Source: an uncultured Selenomonadaceae bacterium
GTDB taxonomy: Bacteria; Bacillota; Negativicutes; Selenomonadales; Selenomonadaceae
Assembly: GCA_905235425.1 (NCBI GenBank)
Contig: CAJOKY010000157.1
Coordinates: 1 to 6,107 of the forward strand
Length of the DNA stretch: 6,107 nt
Reading direction: 5' to 3'
Shown here: positions 1 to 5,979 of the stretch, piece by piece
Layout: each line of letters opens with the position of its first letter
Numbering within the stretch: the first letter of the stretch is position 1
Notes under the pieces: generated by a model
What the model was told of the DNA's origin: nothing
Databases searched by the model: none
What the model saw: only the letters and a program-made list of their open reading frames with translations
Program-made: the position numbers and the translations under genes

Positions 1-73
1 TCGCCGCGTGACGCTCAGGAAATACCTCGCTTACAATGCCTTCTTTTACAATGTCTCTTGCGTCGCCTTCCAT
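1..73 (-). CDS. Partial phage structural protein, possibly baseplate gpV-like (N-terminus only)
   Basis: Only the first 24 codons are present before the left edge, starting at ATG 73-71. An AGGTG SD (83-79) lies 5 nt upstream, and the gene begins 11 bp after the methyltransferase stop, so it belongs to the same operon. The visible peptide includes IVKEGIVSEVFPERHAA. The pattern of a short charged lead, then 'v..G.VS.v.p....A', resembles the start of phage baseplate assembly protein V/spike-type proteins, which commonly begin with a 'VRxGxVSSVDpxxxxARV' strand pair. That resemblance is read by eye over fewer than 20 residues and is the only functional evidence. It could be another head or tail gene. 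The start and reading frame are well supported; the product is not. Confidence 0.5.
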   Translation of the reverse strand, partial: MEGDARDIVKEGIVSEVFPERHAA

Positions 74-84
74 AATATCACCTA

Positions 85-849
85 CTAAAAAAGCGCCTGC
101 CCTTTCTCTGCAAACGCCTTCGTGATTCTGTCATTCGCGATATCGTAAAATCGCTTTTCCGTTTCAAACCCTATAAAATGCCGATTGGTATTTATCGCGG
201 CAACTGCTGTACTTCCCGAGCCTATCGTCGCGTCAAGTACCAATTCACCTTCGTTCGTATAGGTTTTGATTAAATATTCCAATAAATCAAGCGGCTTTTG
301 AGTGTTGTGCCCTACTCTTTCTTTCGGTTTTGTAAGTAACACTCCGAACTTTTGAATATCGATAGGATATCTTTTTCCGTCATTGACGGCGGCGCAGTAT
401 TTCAAGCCGTCTTGAAACATTTGATAATTTTTAGAGCCTGAAAGTCCTCTTTTTTCATAAGGCTCGCCTTCTGTAAATTGCGGGTTATATGTCGGTAGTT
501 TATCATAAAAAATCAAAATGTTTTCGTGCGCGCGGAGCGGCATTCGGTTAGAATCAAACCAACCTGCCGCTACGCTTTTTTCCCAGATCCACTCGTACCG
601 AAACATTTTCAAATTACTCATAATAAGCTCTGCACCGAAGGGCATTTTGGCGAATAAAGCTATTGCCCCCCCCCTCTTGGTTACGCGCTTAATCTGCTCC
701 CAAAACTTAACTAAATCAATCTTGATGTCCCAATCACATTTGGTGATGCCGAAAGGTAAATCGGTTAAGACAAAGTCAATCGCACCGTCCGAAATTTCCT
801 GCATACCTACAAGACAATCTTCATTATAAATTCTGTCTATCACTTTCAA
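85..849 (-). CDS. DNA methyltransferase, N4/N6 beta-type (intact paralog)
   Basis: Predicted S-adenosylmethionine-dependent DNA methyltransferase acting on an exocyclic amino group, most likely N6-adenine. From the TTG start it has about 254 residues. The catalytic motif IV variant TDLPF lies at residues 29-33. It is followed by a RGGAIALF strand (about 59-66), a central region with MFRYEWIWEK and AHENILIFY, then QKP (184-186) and the cofactor motif DATIGSGST (206-214). Motif IV before motif I is the order of the beta group in the N6_N4_Mtase family. The target sequence cannot be read from this. An in-frame ATG at 882 has no SD, whereas TTG 849 has GGAGGAG 7 nt upstream and matches the start of the paralog at 5365. 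The gene overlaps the portal gene by 26 bp. A run of nine G (coding strand) encodes part of RGGA and is in frame. No restriction endonuclease is visible, so it looks like an orphan phage methylase. Confidence 0.9.
   Translation of the reverse strand: MKVIDRIYNEDCLVGMQEISDGAIDFVLTDLPFGITKCDWDIKIDLVKFWEQIKRVTKRGGAIALFAKMPFGAELIMSNLKMFRYEWIWEKSVAAGWFDSNRMPLRAHENILIFYDKLPTYNPQFTEGEPYEKRGLSGSKNYQMFQDGLKYCAAVNDGKRYPIDIQKFGVLLTKPKERVGHNTQKPLDLLEYLIKTYTNEGELVLDATIGSGSTAVAAINTNRHFIGFETEKRFYDIANDRITKAFAEKGQALF
161..300 (-). repeat. Paralogous repeat copy 1: methyltransferase C-terminal block
   Basis: This 140-bp stretch encodes the QKP-to-FET part of the methyltransferase, including the cofactor motif. 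It aligns without gaps to 4654-4793 of the second methyltransferase. I count about 112 of 140 matching bases. The protein is nearly identical across the same span, so most differences are synonymous. Confidence 0.8.
666..674. repeat. Homopolymer (C)9 on plus, (G)9 in coding sense, inside the intact methyltransferase
   Basis: Nine consecutive C on the plus strand lie inside the methyltransferase gene and read AGG GGG GGG GCA (Arg-Gly-Gly-Ala) in the coding sense. The frame is intact at this length. Loss or gain of one base would shift the frame about 60 residues into the protein, before the cofactor motif. Confidence 0.9.
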
Positions 850-2458
850 CGGGCGTCTCCTCCGATTCGCTATTTTCTTCATTGGGATTAGTGGGCTGTA
901 GCATTGGATTCTCGGGAATATTCGGCAATAGCTTATTTCTAAGCTCGTATTCGTAGGCTAAAACTTCTAAATTCTCGTTGTAGTCCGTACCACATAATTT
1001 GGCGGCTTCAGACTCGTGCGTCGTAAGTCCTAAGGCAATGCGCATTTGCGCACCTTGCAACTCCTTAGTCACGTCGATTAAATGACTGCCCTGTACAATC
1101 CAATCTGCCTTGCTCCATAAAGCACGCGTCGTGATATCGTCAAAAAAGCCGTCCGCCTTGATTCTGCCTAGCGTAATACTTTCCATAAGAAAATTTTCAT
1201 ATATGGGCTGGCAAAAATCATTTATGAAGGCTATTCGACGTTGCCTAAATTCGTCCTCCGCTTGCAGGAGCGCGGCGCGGCTAGCAGAATACGAGCTCTG
1301 GAATTCCTTAATTAAAATTTCCTGCGGTAAATTTAGGGCGGCCCCTATCTGTTTGACGAAGGCATTAATAAACGGGTCAAAGGTAGATTGTGCATTACTC
1401 CTGTCAATCGCCTTAACGTCCACGCCTTTTGGCAATTTGGTTATCGTTCCCGCGCCTAATTTGTATTCGCGCATAACTTTATCCATTTCTTCATCTGTCA
1501 AGCCGTCATTGTCGGGCAAAACTTGATTCAAGTCAAAACCGCTTGACTGGTAATTTTCCGTGAAGAAAATAGAGAAGAAAGATTTAATAATTGCACTTGT
1601 AAGCTCTGAATCAGCATAGCGGGCGATATTTTTCAAACTTTCAATGACCGGAGCTAAAAAGGGTACGCCGCGATATTGTTCAATGCGGCTATCGTAGCAG
1701 ACGTGTAAAACATTGCGCCTGCCGGTTTCGTCGCCGAAAATCTTCACTCGTTGCCATTCAAGCTTTTCGTCAAGATTAACGGGCTCGTTCCAGATTTTAT
1801 TTGATATCCATACCGCGACAATCTGTCCTGAGCCGTCAACTTCAACGCCGTTGACAATTCGGTGACCGTTCGCGGGATTTTTCATTTCAACGCCATAAGG
1901 AGACGTCCCCAAAATTGGGGATGTCGTGAAAAGCGGGTTTGATACACGAGCCGCCTCTATCAGCTGTAACCTTAAGCTGTAGGGATTATCACGTGTAGGA
2001 TATCGGCGCCTAAAAATACAAAACGCGTCGCCGTCCATCAAGTAAGATTGGTACGCTACGCGTTGCATTTCGTAAAAATTATTTCGGCGGTAATAGTCAC
2101 AATTCAAACTGTTCGCCCAAAGTTCAAATTCCTGCTTAGTATGCTGACACCATTCAACCGCTTGCTCGGACGTCAATCCCAATGCGGCAGGCTTGATTCG
2201 CGGGAATAATTTCAAGCCGCTTGAAATGACATTGGAAGTGGACGTCGTGACAGCCGCACTGCCAATAGGGCTATTCATTACTAAATCAGCGGCGCGGTTT
2301 CGCAACGTGTCAAGATTGAAGTCAATATCTGACTTTGCCGAGTAATGCGCAGGCAAAAAAGATTTCAGCGTGTTTCTTTCACGATTAGCTCCGCCGCCGC
2401 TATACCCGCTATTTCGATATTTCAGCGCCTTGCTTAATGCGCGTCTATTACGTTTCAT
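824..2458 (-). CDS. Phage portal protein, lambda family
   Basis: Portal subunit; the oligomeric ring forms the vertex channel through which DNA is packaged and ejected and to which the terminase docks. The 544-residue length is close to lambda gpB. The N-terminal region has the family layout: a basic start (MKRNRRALSKALKYRNSGY), an 'LRNRAADLVMNSPIGSAAVTTSTSNVISSGLKL' type segment (about residues 51-84, abbreviated by family pattern), then the YLMDGDAFCIFRRR strand and a QLIEAARVSNP region. A later stretch, ending in SYSASRAALLQAEDEFRQRR, is typical of the wing/stem end of this family. The C-terminus is acidic (ENSESEETPVESD). ATG 2458 has AGGTGA just upstream, overlapping the stop of the preceding small gene 7 bp away. 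The last 26 bp overlap the methyltransferase that follows. I see no frameshift. Confidence 0.95.
   Translation of the reverse strand: MKRNRRALSKALKYRNSGYSGGGANRERNTLKSFLPAHYSAKSDIDFNLDTLRNRAADLVMNSPIGSAAVTTSTSNVISSGLKLFPRIKPAALGLTSEQAVEWCQHTKQEFELWANSLNCDYYRRNNFYEMQRVAYQSYLMDGDAFCIFRRRYPTRDNPYSLRLQLIEAARVSNPLFTTSPILGTSPYGVEMKNPANGHRIVNGVEVDGSGQIVAVWISNKIWNEPVNLDEKLEWQRVKIFGDETGRRNVLHVCYDSRIEQYRGVPFLAPVIESLKNIARYADSELTSAIIKSFFSIFFTENYQSSGFDLNQVLPDNDGLTDEEMDKVMREYKLGAGTITKLPKGVDVKAIDRSNAQSTFDPFINAFVKQIGAALNLPQEILIKEFQSSYSASRAALLQAEDEFRQRRIAFINDFCQPIYENFLMESITLGRIKADGFFDDITTRALWSKADWIVQGSHLIDVTKELQGAQMRIALGLTTHESEAAKLCGTDYNENLEVLAYEYELRNKLLPNIPENPMLQPTNPNEENSESEETPVESDRQNL
857..863 (-). promoter_or_regulatory. 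Ribosome binding site setting the TTG start of the intact methyltransferase
   Basis: GGAGGAG on the minus strand lies 7 nt upstream of TTG 849-847, inside the end of the portal gene. No SD precedes the upstream in-frame ATG at 882-880. This favours TTG 849 and a protein beginning M-K-V-I-D-R-I-Y-N-E-D-C, matching the paralog's MIDKIYNEDC. Confidence 0.7.
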
Positions 2459-2465
2459 AAATCAC

Positions 2466-2819
2466 CTAATCTATCAAGACAGCCCGCCGGACGTTGCCGT
2501 TTTTAGCCGCTGATTCTTCCAATGCAATTTCGGAAATTAAATCGGAAATAACTTTTCTGATTTCTGAAAGGTTGGCACGGGTCAAAACTCTATTATCTAA
2601 AGTATACGACTGGGCGCCGAGAAGTATGGCTTTTTCGGCTTCCATATAGGCATAAAGCCGTTGACGTTTCAGCGATTTTAAATCAAAATCTAAGTCCAAA
2701 TATCCAGCTGTCGTGACATAACTGTATTGTTGCTTGACGGTGGCGCTTGTTTCGGAGCTGTCACTTCCTGCCTCTGTATCAGATATTCCGCCTTCAATAG
2801 TTGCGCTCTCTTCGTCCAA
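2466..2819 (-). CDS. Small head-tail joining-type protein (gpW/DUF6148-like)
   Basis: Small protein between the large terminase and portal genes, the slot of gpW in lambda and of DUF6148 proteins in many prophages. The recognisable part is the C-terminal 77 residues: helix (SLKRQRLYAYMEAEKAILL), a beta-turn signature Q-S-Y-T-L-D-N-R-V-L-T-R-A-N-L-S-E-I, then a helix. 'sYt..gR.LTRadL.eI' is the family pattern as I know it. A role in closing or joining the filled head is inferred from this. The start is uncertain. TTG 2819 has AAGAGGTG 7 nt upstream and gives 117 residues, but then overlaps the large terminase by 130 bp and adds an acidic, Ser/Thr/Glu-rich leader of about 40 residues. TTG 2699 gives 77 residues, the family's usual length, and overlaps the terminase stop by only 10 bp, but has no SD. 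Confidence 0.75.
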   Translation of the reverse strand: MDEESATIEGGISDTEAGSDSSETSATVKQQYSYVTTAGYLDLDFDLKSLKRQRLYAYMEAEKAILLGAQSYTLDNRVLTRANLSEIRKVISDLISEIALEESAAKNGNVRRAVLID

Positions 2820-4606
2820 AATTCCACACCTCTTTTAGCCTCGCAAGACTTCATACAAGCCAAATTGTAAACCCTGATATCCAATGATTCATTTCGAATT
2901 TCGGAATTTATAGGCTCCCACGCCGTATATAAAATGCCGCCGCTCTTACGGACGACGCGCCTTTCAGAAATTAACTGCTTAAAATAATTTTTATCATACC
3001 CACGCTTGCCCAAAAATTCATCATCGCGCGGGAAATGAAAATACTGTGCACCAATTTCACTGACACCTAAACGGGCAAAAACCTCCTGCTTGCCGTCGTC
3101 AACGCCTAAAATCGTTAGCAACACCGCCGAATTTTTAGGATTGCCGTATTGATACAGCAAGGGAAGACCGGCTCCGCCTTTACCTTTAATCGGAAACCTG
3201 CCCTTCCTGACATTGGCGTTGCAGTATTCGTACACCGACCGCGTCGAATAGCCGCTGTCAATAAATGTTCGTGACACTTTCAGCGGCGTGCCGTTTTGAA
3301 AATAAAATTCTCTGTCAAGGATTAAATCAAGCTCGTTCCACGTTTCAAGTTGCGTAGGTTGTCCGCGAACGACGCCGCGTAAAATTCCCCAACATTCTTC
3401 GCCAATCCCCCAACCGACAATTTCATATTCAAGGCGGTTAGCTTGTACGTCAACTGCCGCTGTCAGAAGTAAAACACCCTGCGGCAATTCGGCGGGATAA
3501 TCTTCGCGACGATTTAAAAATACATTCTCGTCGTCATATTCGCCCGCCAATTTATAAGACAATCCAAAACGCGTGTTGTAGACAACTTTTTCACGTGCCG
3601 GTAAACCCTTAGCCTCTAGCCATTCGCGCATTATTTCAGCCCACGTCAACCAGGGGGAAGAAAAACCGTTAAGCCAAAAACTTCTTATGCCGTTATAAAT
3701 CGCATCGGGATTCTGAGCTACGTATTTTTGGGGAGAAGTTTTTATCGCCCGCTCGTCAAAATCAAGCCCGCAGTCAGGACATTGCCATTTTACACCTTTA
3801 ACAATGACGGTTTTGTTGCCGTCCGCGTCTTTGTTTTCGGTATAATCGGCAAGCATATTTCTATAGTCCAACGCGTGATATTCGCCGCAATTTGGGCATT
3901 GGTGTTGCCATTCTTCCTGCGTTCCCGCCAAATATTCAATGTCAATGCGGCTTGCACCTTCATTTGTCGGCGTCGAAAATAAGCCCATTTTGTAATTCCA
4001 AAATGTCGTCATTCTCTTTGCGGCTAGATCTACGGGGTCCCCCTCACTACCGGCGGAAATCGCAAAACGGTCTACCTCGTCGCAGAGTAAAATACGTATT
4101 GGTCTTGACGCTAAACCTGCAGGAGAATTAGCTCCGCCTAATACCAACCGCCCGCCTGTGAAAAACTTCGATAGGATAGTTTGATTAGTGTCACGGGTTT
4201 TGGCATTGGCGCGGTTACCGTAAAAAAGCGGCGTTAAAACCTTCGTGTCTTGAATCATTTTCGACAGGCGAGCCTTTGAAAAATCTTCTGACATTTCGAT
4301 AGTAGGATTCACGAGTAAAATACTGCAAGGGTCTAAATGCGCGTACCTGCCGATTATGTTCAAAAGAATTTCCGTTTTGGCAACTTGTGCCGCCGATTTT
4401 ACCACAACGCGGTGAATATCATTCTGCGTGAAGGCATCCATTATTGCCTTTGCGTACGGCGTCCGCGAAGTTCGCCATTGCCCGGGTTCGGCAGAATCAG
4501 CGGGTAATTGGCGGTATGTATCAGCCCATTCACTGACGGGCATTTTGATTATCGGCTTTATTCCCTTCAAGAGACATAACCGATTTAAATAATCCCTGCT
4601 CTTCAT
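2690..4606 (-). CDS. Phage terminase large subunit, GpA family
   Basis: ATP-driven DNA translocase and cohesive-end nuclease that cuts concatemers and pumps DNA into the prohead. At 638 residues it is close to lambda gpA. Visible parts: PGQWRTSRTPYAKAIMDAF (41-59); a Walker A-like loop K-SAAQVAKTE (70-79), the deviant form usual here; Walker B ILLCDEVD (172-179); a coupling segment FSTPTNEGASRID (210-222); a zinc-ribbon-like pair CPNC (237-240) and CPDC (276-279); and an RNase H-type nuclease domain with acidic residues in AAVDVQ (D386), FIDSGYST (D450) and ESLDIRVY (D576). ATG 4606 overlaps the preceding methyltransferase by 77 bp and has no clear SD. An internal ATG at 4543 is an alternative but also lacks a well-spaced SD. 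Translation may depend on coupling from upstream. The frame is open throughout. Confidence 0.95.
   Translation of the reverse strand: MKSRDYLNRLCLLKGIKPIIKMPVSEWADTYRQLPADSAEPGQWRTSRTPYAKAIMDAFTQNDIHRVVVKSAAQVAKTEILLNIIGRYAHLDPCSILLVNPTIEMSEDFSKARLSKMIQDTKVLTPLFYGNRANAKTRDTNQTILSKFFTGGRLVLGGANSPAGLASRPIRILLCDEVDRFAISAGSEGDPVDLAAKRMTTFWNYKMGLFSTPTNEGASRIDIEYLAGTQEEWQHQCPNCGEYHALDYRNMLADYTENKDADGNKTVIVKGVKWQCPDCGLDFDERAIKTSPQKYVAQNPDAIYNGIRSFWLNGFSSPWLTWAEIMREWLEAKGLPAREKVVYNTRFGLSYKLAGEYDDENVFLNRREDYPAELPQGVLLLTAAVDVQANRLEYEIVGWGIGEECWGILRGVVRGQPTQLETWNELDLILDREFYFQNGTPLKVSRTFIDSGYSTRSVYEYCNANVRKGRFPIKGKGGAGLPLLYQYGNPKNSAVLLTILGVDDGKQEVFARLGVSEIGAQYFHFPRDDEFLGKRGYDKNYFKQLISERRVVRKSGGILYTAWEPINSEIRNESLDIRVYNLACMKSCEAKRGVEFWTKRAQLLKAEYLIQRQEVTAPKQAPPSSNNTVMSRQLDIWT
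2827..2834 (-). promoter_or_regulatory. SD-like AAGAGGTG favouring the long start of the small joining protein
   Basis: AAGAGGTG on the minus strand lies 7 nt upstream of TTG 2819, inside the large terminase coding sequence (it encodes Lys-Arg-Gly-Val there). It could be a true site or a chance product of those codons. It is the only good SD in this stretch and therefore decides between the two starts. Confidence 0.45.
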
Positions 4607-4653
4607 ACGTTTTTGCTATTCGCTCGTTCGCTACTTCAAAAAAATGTTTGTCG

Positions 4654-4793
4654 GTCTCAAAACCTATAAAATGCCTGCCGGTATTGATAGCGGCAACTGC
4701 CGTACTTCCTGAGCCTATCGTAGCGTCAAGTACAAGCTCGCCTTCATTTGTATATGTCTTTATCAGATATTCCAAAAGGTCAACAGGTTTTTG
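4654..4793 (-). repeat. Paralogous repeat copy 2: methyltransferase C-terminal block
   Basis: Matches 161-300 without gaps, about 112 of 140 bases counted by eye. It encodes the same cofactor-binding C-terminal block in the second methyltransferase. The two copies lie in direct orientation about 4.5 kb apart and flank the large terminase, joining-protein and portal genes. Confidence 0.8.
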
Positions 4794-5230
4794 GGAAGTA
4801 TGCAAACGGTTGACGGACGAAGCAAGCGCGTTAAATTCCAGTACGTCACGCGGGTAATTGCCATATTTACAGATATAATCTTCGTACTTGGCATTACAAG
4901 GGCGTCTACCGGCTACTGTTCCAAAACGCTTTTTTCCATTTCCACGCCGCTCATTAATTTCTATCAAGCCTTGCGGGTTGTACGTCATATTGTTTGACGC
5001 ACGCGGAGCCGCCGTGCCTTTTGAGAAAATCAAAATATCTTCGTGACTTGTCAAAGGGCGATATTTGCAATTTATAAAGCCGCTGACAGTTTGCTTTTTC
5101 CATACAAATTTATACTTGAAAAAATCTTTGAAAACCGTACCGAGTTCAAAGGTGAATTTTCCGCTTGCAAAAAGACATACCGCGCCGTTAGATTTTATCA
5201 CTCTAAAAAACTGTTCGCGTAAATCGGCAA

Positions 5231-5238
5231 GGGGGGGG
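5231..5238. repeat. Homopolymer (G)8 on plus, (C)8 in coding sense, at the methyltransferase frameshift
   Basis: Eight consecutive G on the plus strand sit exactly where the coding frame of the methyltransferase breaks. A length of nine (or six) would join the two open frames; eight does not. G/C tracts of this length are the usual substrate for slipped-strand mispairing, and also for homopolymer miscalls. Confidence 0.9.
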
Positions 5239-5357
5239 TATTATCCCATTCGGTTTGTGGGTCAAGCAGATTGTAAGGCAGGTCAGTCAAAATAAAATCT
5301 ATCGAGCCGTCCGCCAGCTTTTTCATACCTACAAGACAGTCTTCATTGTAGATTTTA

Positions 5358-5889
5358 TCAATCATCTTCAACCTCCGAATCAAATTCCGTGTCGTCGACA
5401 TCTGCAGATTTTAAATCGGCGTCCTTGTAATTTTTAGCCAATTCGTCAAGACAATTTTCAATTTCACGTGTTAAATCGTCGTAGACTTCGCCGCGAATAT
5501 CAGCAGGCAGTTTAGCCGCAATTTTCGGCGGAAGTCCCAAAAGTTTTGTACGAAAGTTAGTAAGGTGTTCAATCATAACACTTTCAACAACTTCAGCCTC
5601 GTAAAGTTCGCCGCGCCGTTCCCGCAATTTTAACTCTGCAAGTTCGCGTTTAGCCCGTTCGTGCAAGCCTTTTTCCTTCCAAAAGTTGACGCCGCTCGCT
5701 TGACTGTTGACTAAGGTAATAATTGCGTACACTGTCAAAGGCTAGTATTTTGCCCTTAGCGTCCGATTCGTCGCGAACTACTACTTTTTCGTCTACAAGC
5801 TGAGTAATTCTTGCCTTCGACAATTCAAGGTAACGGGCTAATTTTGCTTGCGTTGTAGTAGCCTCGCTTAACTCTCCAGGTATTTCCAT
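5358..5889 (-). pseudogene. Terminase small subunit, Nu1-like, frameshifted
   Basis: DNA-recognition subunit of the packaging terminase. ATG 5889 has AGGAG 8 nt upstream. The first frame (5889-5650) encodes a winged-helix/HTH-like N-terminus (TTQAKLARYLELSKARITQL, residues 11-30, then KILAFDSVRNYYL). The second frame (open from about 5742 to the stop at 5358) encodes EKGLHERAKRELAELKLRER, RGELYEAEVVE, LTNFRTKLLGLPPKIAAKL and an acidic tail, the C-terminal half of the same family. Joining them needs one base fewer somewhere between about 5742 and 5670. Possible points are TAC-C-TTA near 5715, the T4 at 5684-5681 or the A5 at 5674-5670 (coding sense). The restored length is about 176 residues, close to lambda Nu1. 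The second frame has only a TTG start (5738) with no SD, so two separate genes are unlikely. Causes could be a real mutation, an assembly indel or, least likely, programmed +1 frameshifting. Confidence 0.8.
5371..5376 (-). promoter_or_regulatory. Ribosome binding site of the frameshifted methyltransferase
   Basis: GGAGGT on the minus strand, 5 nt upstream of ATG 5365, lies within the final codons of the small terminase gene. It selects ATG 5365 over the upstream in-frame ATG at 5401, which would add 12 residues with no counterpart in the family. Confidence 0.75.
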
Positions 5890-5897
5890 TTTAGACG

Positions 5898-5902
5898 CTC
5901 CT
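5898..5902 (-). promoter_or_regulatory. Ribosome binding site of the terminase small subunit
   Basis: AGGAG on the minus strand, 8 nt upstream of ATG 5889. It fixes the start of the packaging operon's first visible gene. Confidence 0.7.
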
Positions 5903-5930
5903 ATTTATTGTAACTCCTTCGAGGCGGTAG

Positions 5931-5958
5931 AAAAAAGTTAAGGTTAAGTGACTTTTTT
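5931..5958. repeat. AT-rich inverted repeat with an internal tandem hexamer
   Basis: AAAAAAGT (5931-5938) and ACTTTTTT (5951-5958) are perfect inverted repeats around a 12-nt spacer. Overlapping the left arm is a tandem direct repeat GTTAAG-GTTAAG (5937-5948). The arms are almost only A/T, so a stable terminator hairpin is unlikely. A protein-binding or bent-DNA site between the cos-like dyad and the small terminase gene fits better, but this is inferred from position. Confidence 0.4.
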
Positions 5959-5979
5959 TTATTGTGTCTAACTCGTTGC

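Larger units (their letters stand above)
4530..5365 (-). pseudogene. DNA methyltransferase, N4/N6 beta-type, frameshifted at a C8/G8 tract (possibly phase-OFF)
   Basis: Paralog of the methyltransferase at 85-849. ATG 5365 has GGAGGT 5 nt upstream and overlaps the small terminase stop (ATGATTGA). The first frame encodes MIDKIYNEDC, then TDLPY (motif IV), and ends at TGA 5200-5198. The downstream frame continues LADLREQFFRVIKSNGAVC, then WKK, HEDILIF, QKP and the cofactor motif DATIGSGST, ending at 4530. The frames meet at eight C in coding sense (5238-5231). Nine C would read Asn-Thr-Pro-Pro-Pro-Leu-Ala-Asp and restore a protein of about 278 residues. At the broken point a GTG (5201-5199) overlaps the stop as GTGA, so the C-terminal piece could be re-initiated. 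Alternatives are phase variation, sequencing error, decay, or a split enzyme. The central region differs strongly from the paralog, suggesting a different target sequence. Confidence 0.85.

Noticed and set aside
518..829. Plus-strand open frame antisense to the intact methyltransferase
   Set aside because: It lies wholly over a well-supported minus-strand enzyme, has no family-like motifs, and its composition follows from the opposite strand.
1110..1526. Plus-strand open frame of 138 codons antisense to the portal gene
   Set aside because: It is fully inside a convincing portal gene with no recognisable domain; a shadow frame.
3728..4131. Two overlapping plus-strand open frames antisense to the large terminase
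   Set aside because: Cysteine pairs there mirror the zinc-ribbon region of the terminase; no independent support.
5231..5238. Programmed -1 ribosomal frameshifting on the C8 tract
   Set aside because: The slip is geometrically possible, but I see no clear stimulatory hairpin or pseudoknot just downstream and no reason for recoding in this family; not excluded, but less likely than tract-length change.
4648..5437. Several short plus-strand open frames opposite the second methyltransferase
   Set aside because: All are shorter than 80 codons, overlap each other and a motif-rich minus-strand gene, and lack a supporting context.
5358..5738. Treating the second small-terminase frame as an independent gene
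   Set aside because: Its only early start is a TTG without SD, and both halves match one Nu1-like protein of normal length, so a frameshift is the simpler reading.
5907..5912. TACAAT on the minus strand as a -10 box for the small terminase
   Set aside because: No -35-like hexamer sits about 17 bp upstream (the sequence there is TTTTTC), and transcription would start on top of the SD.
5931..5960. Rho-independent terminator ending in T8 on the plus strand
   Set aside because: The stem before the T run is almost entirely A/T and no plus-strand gene ends upstream of it.
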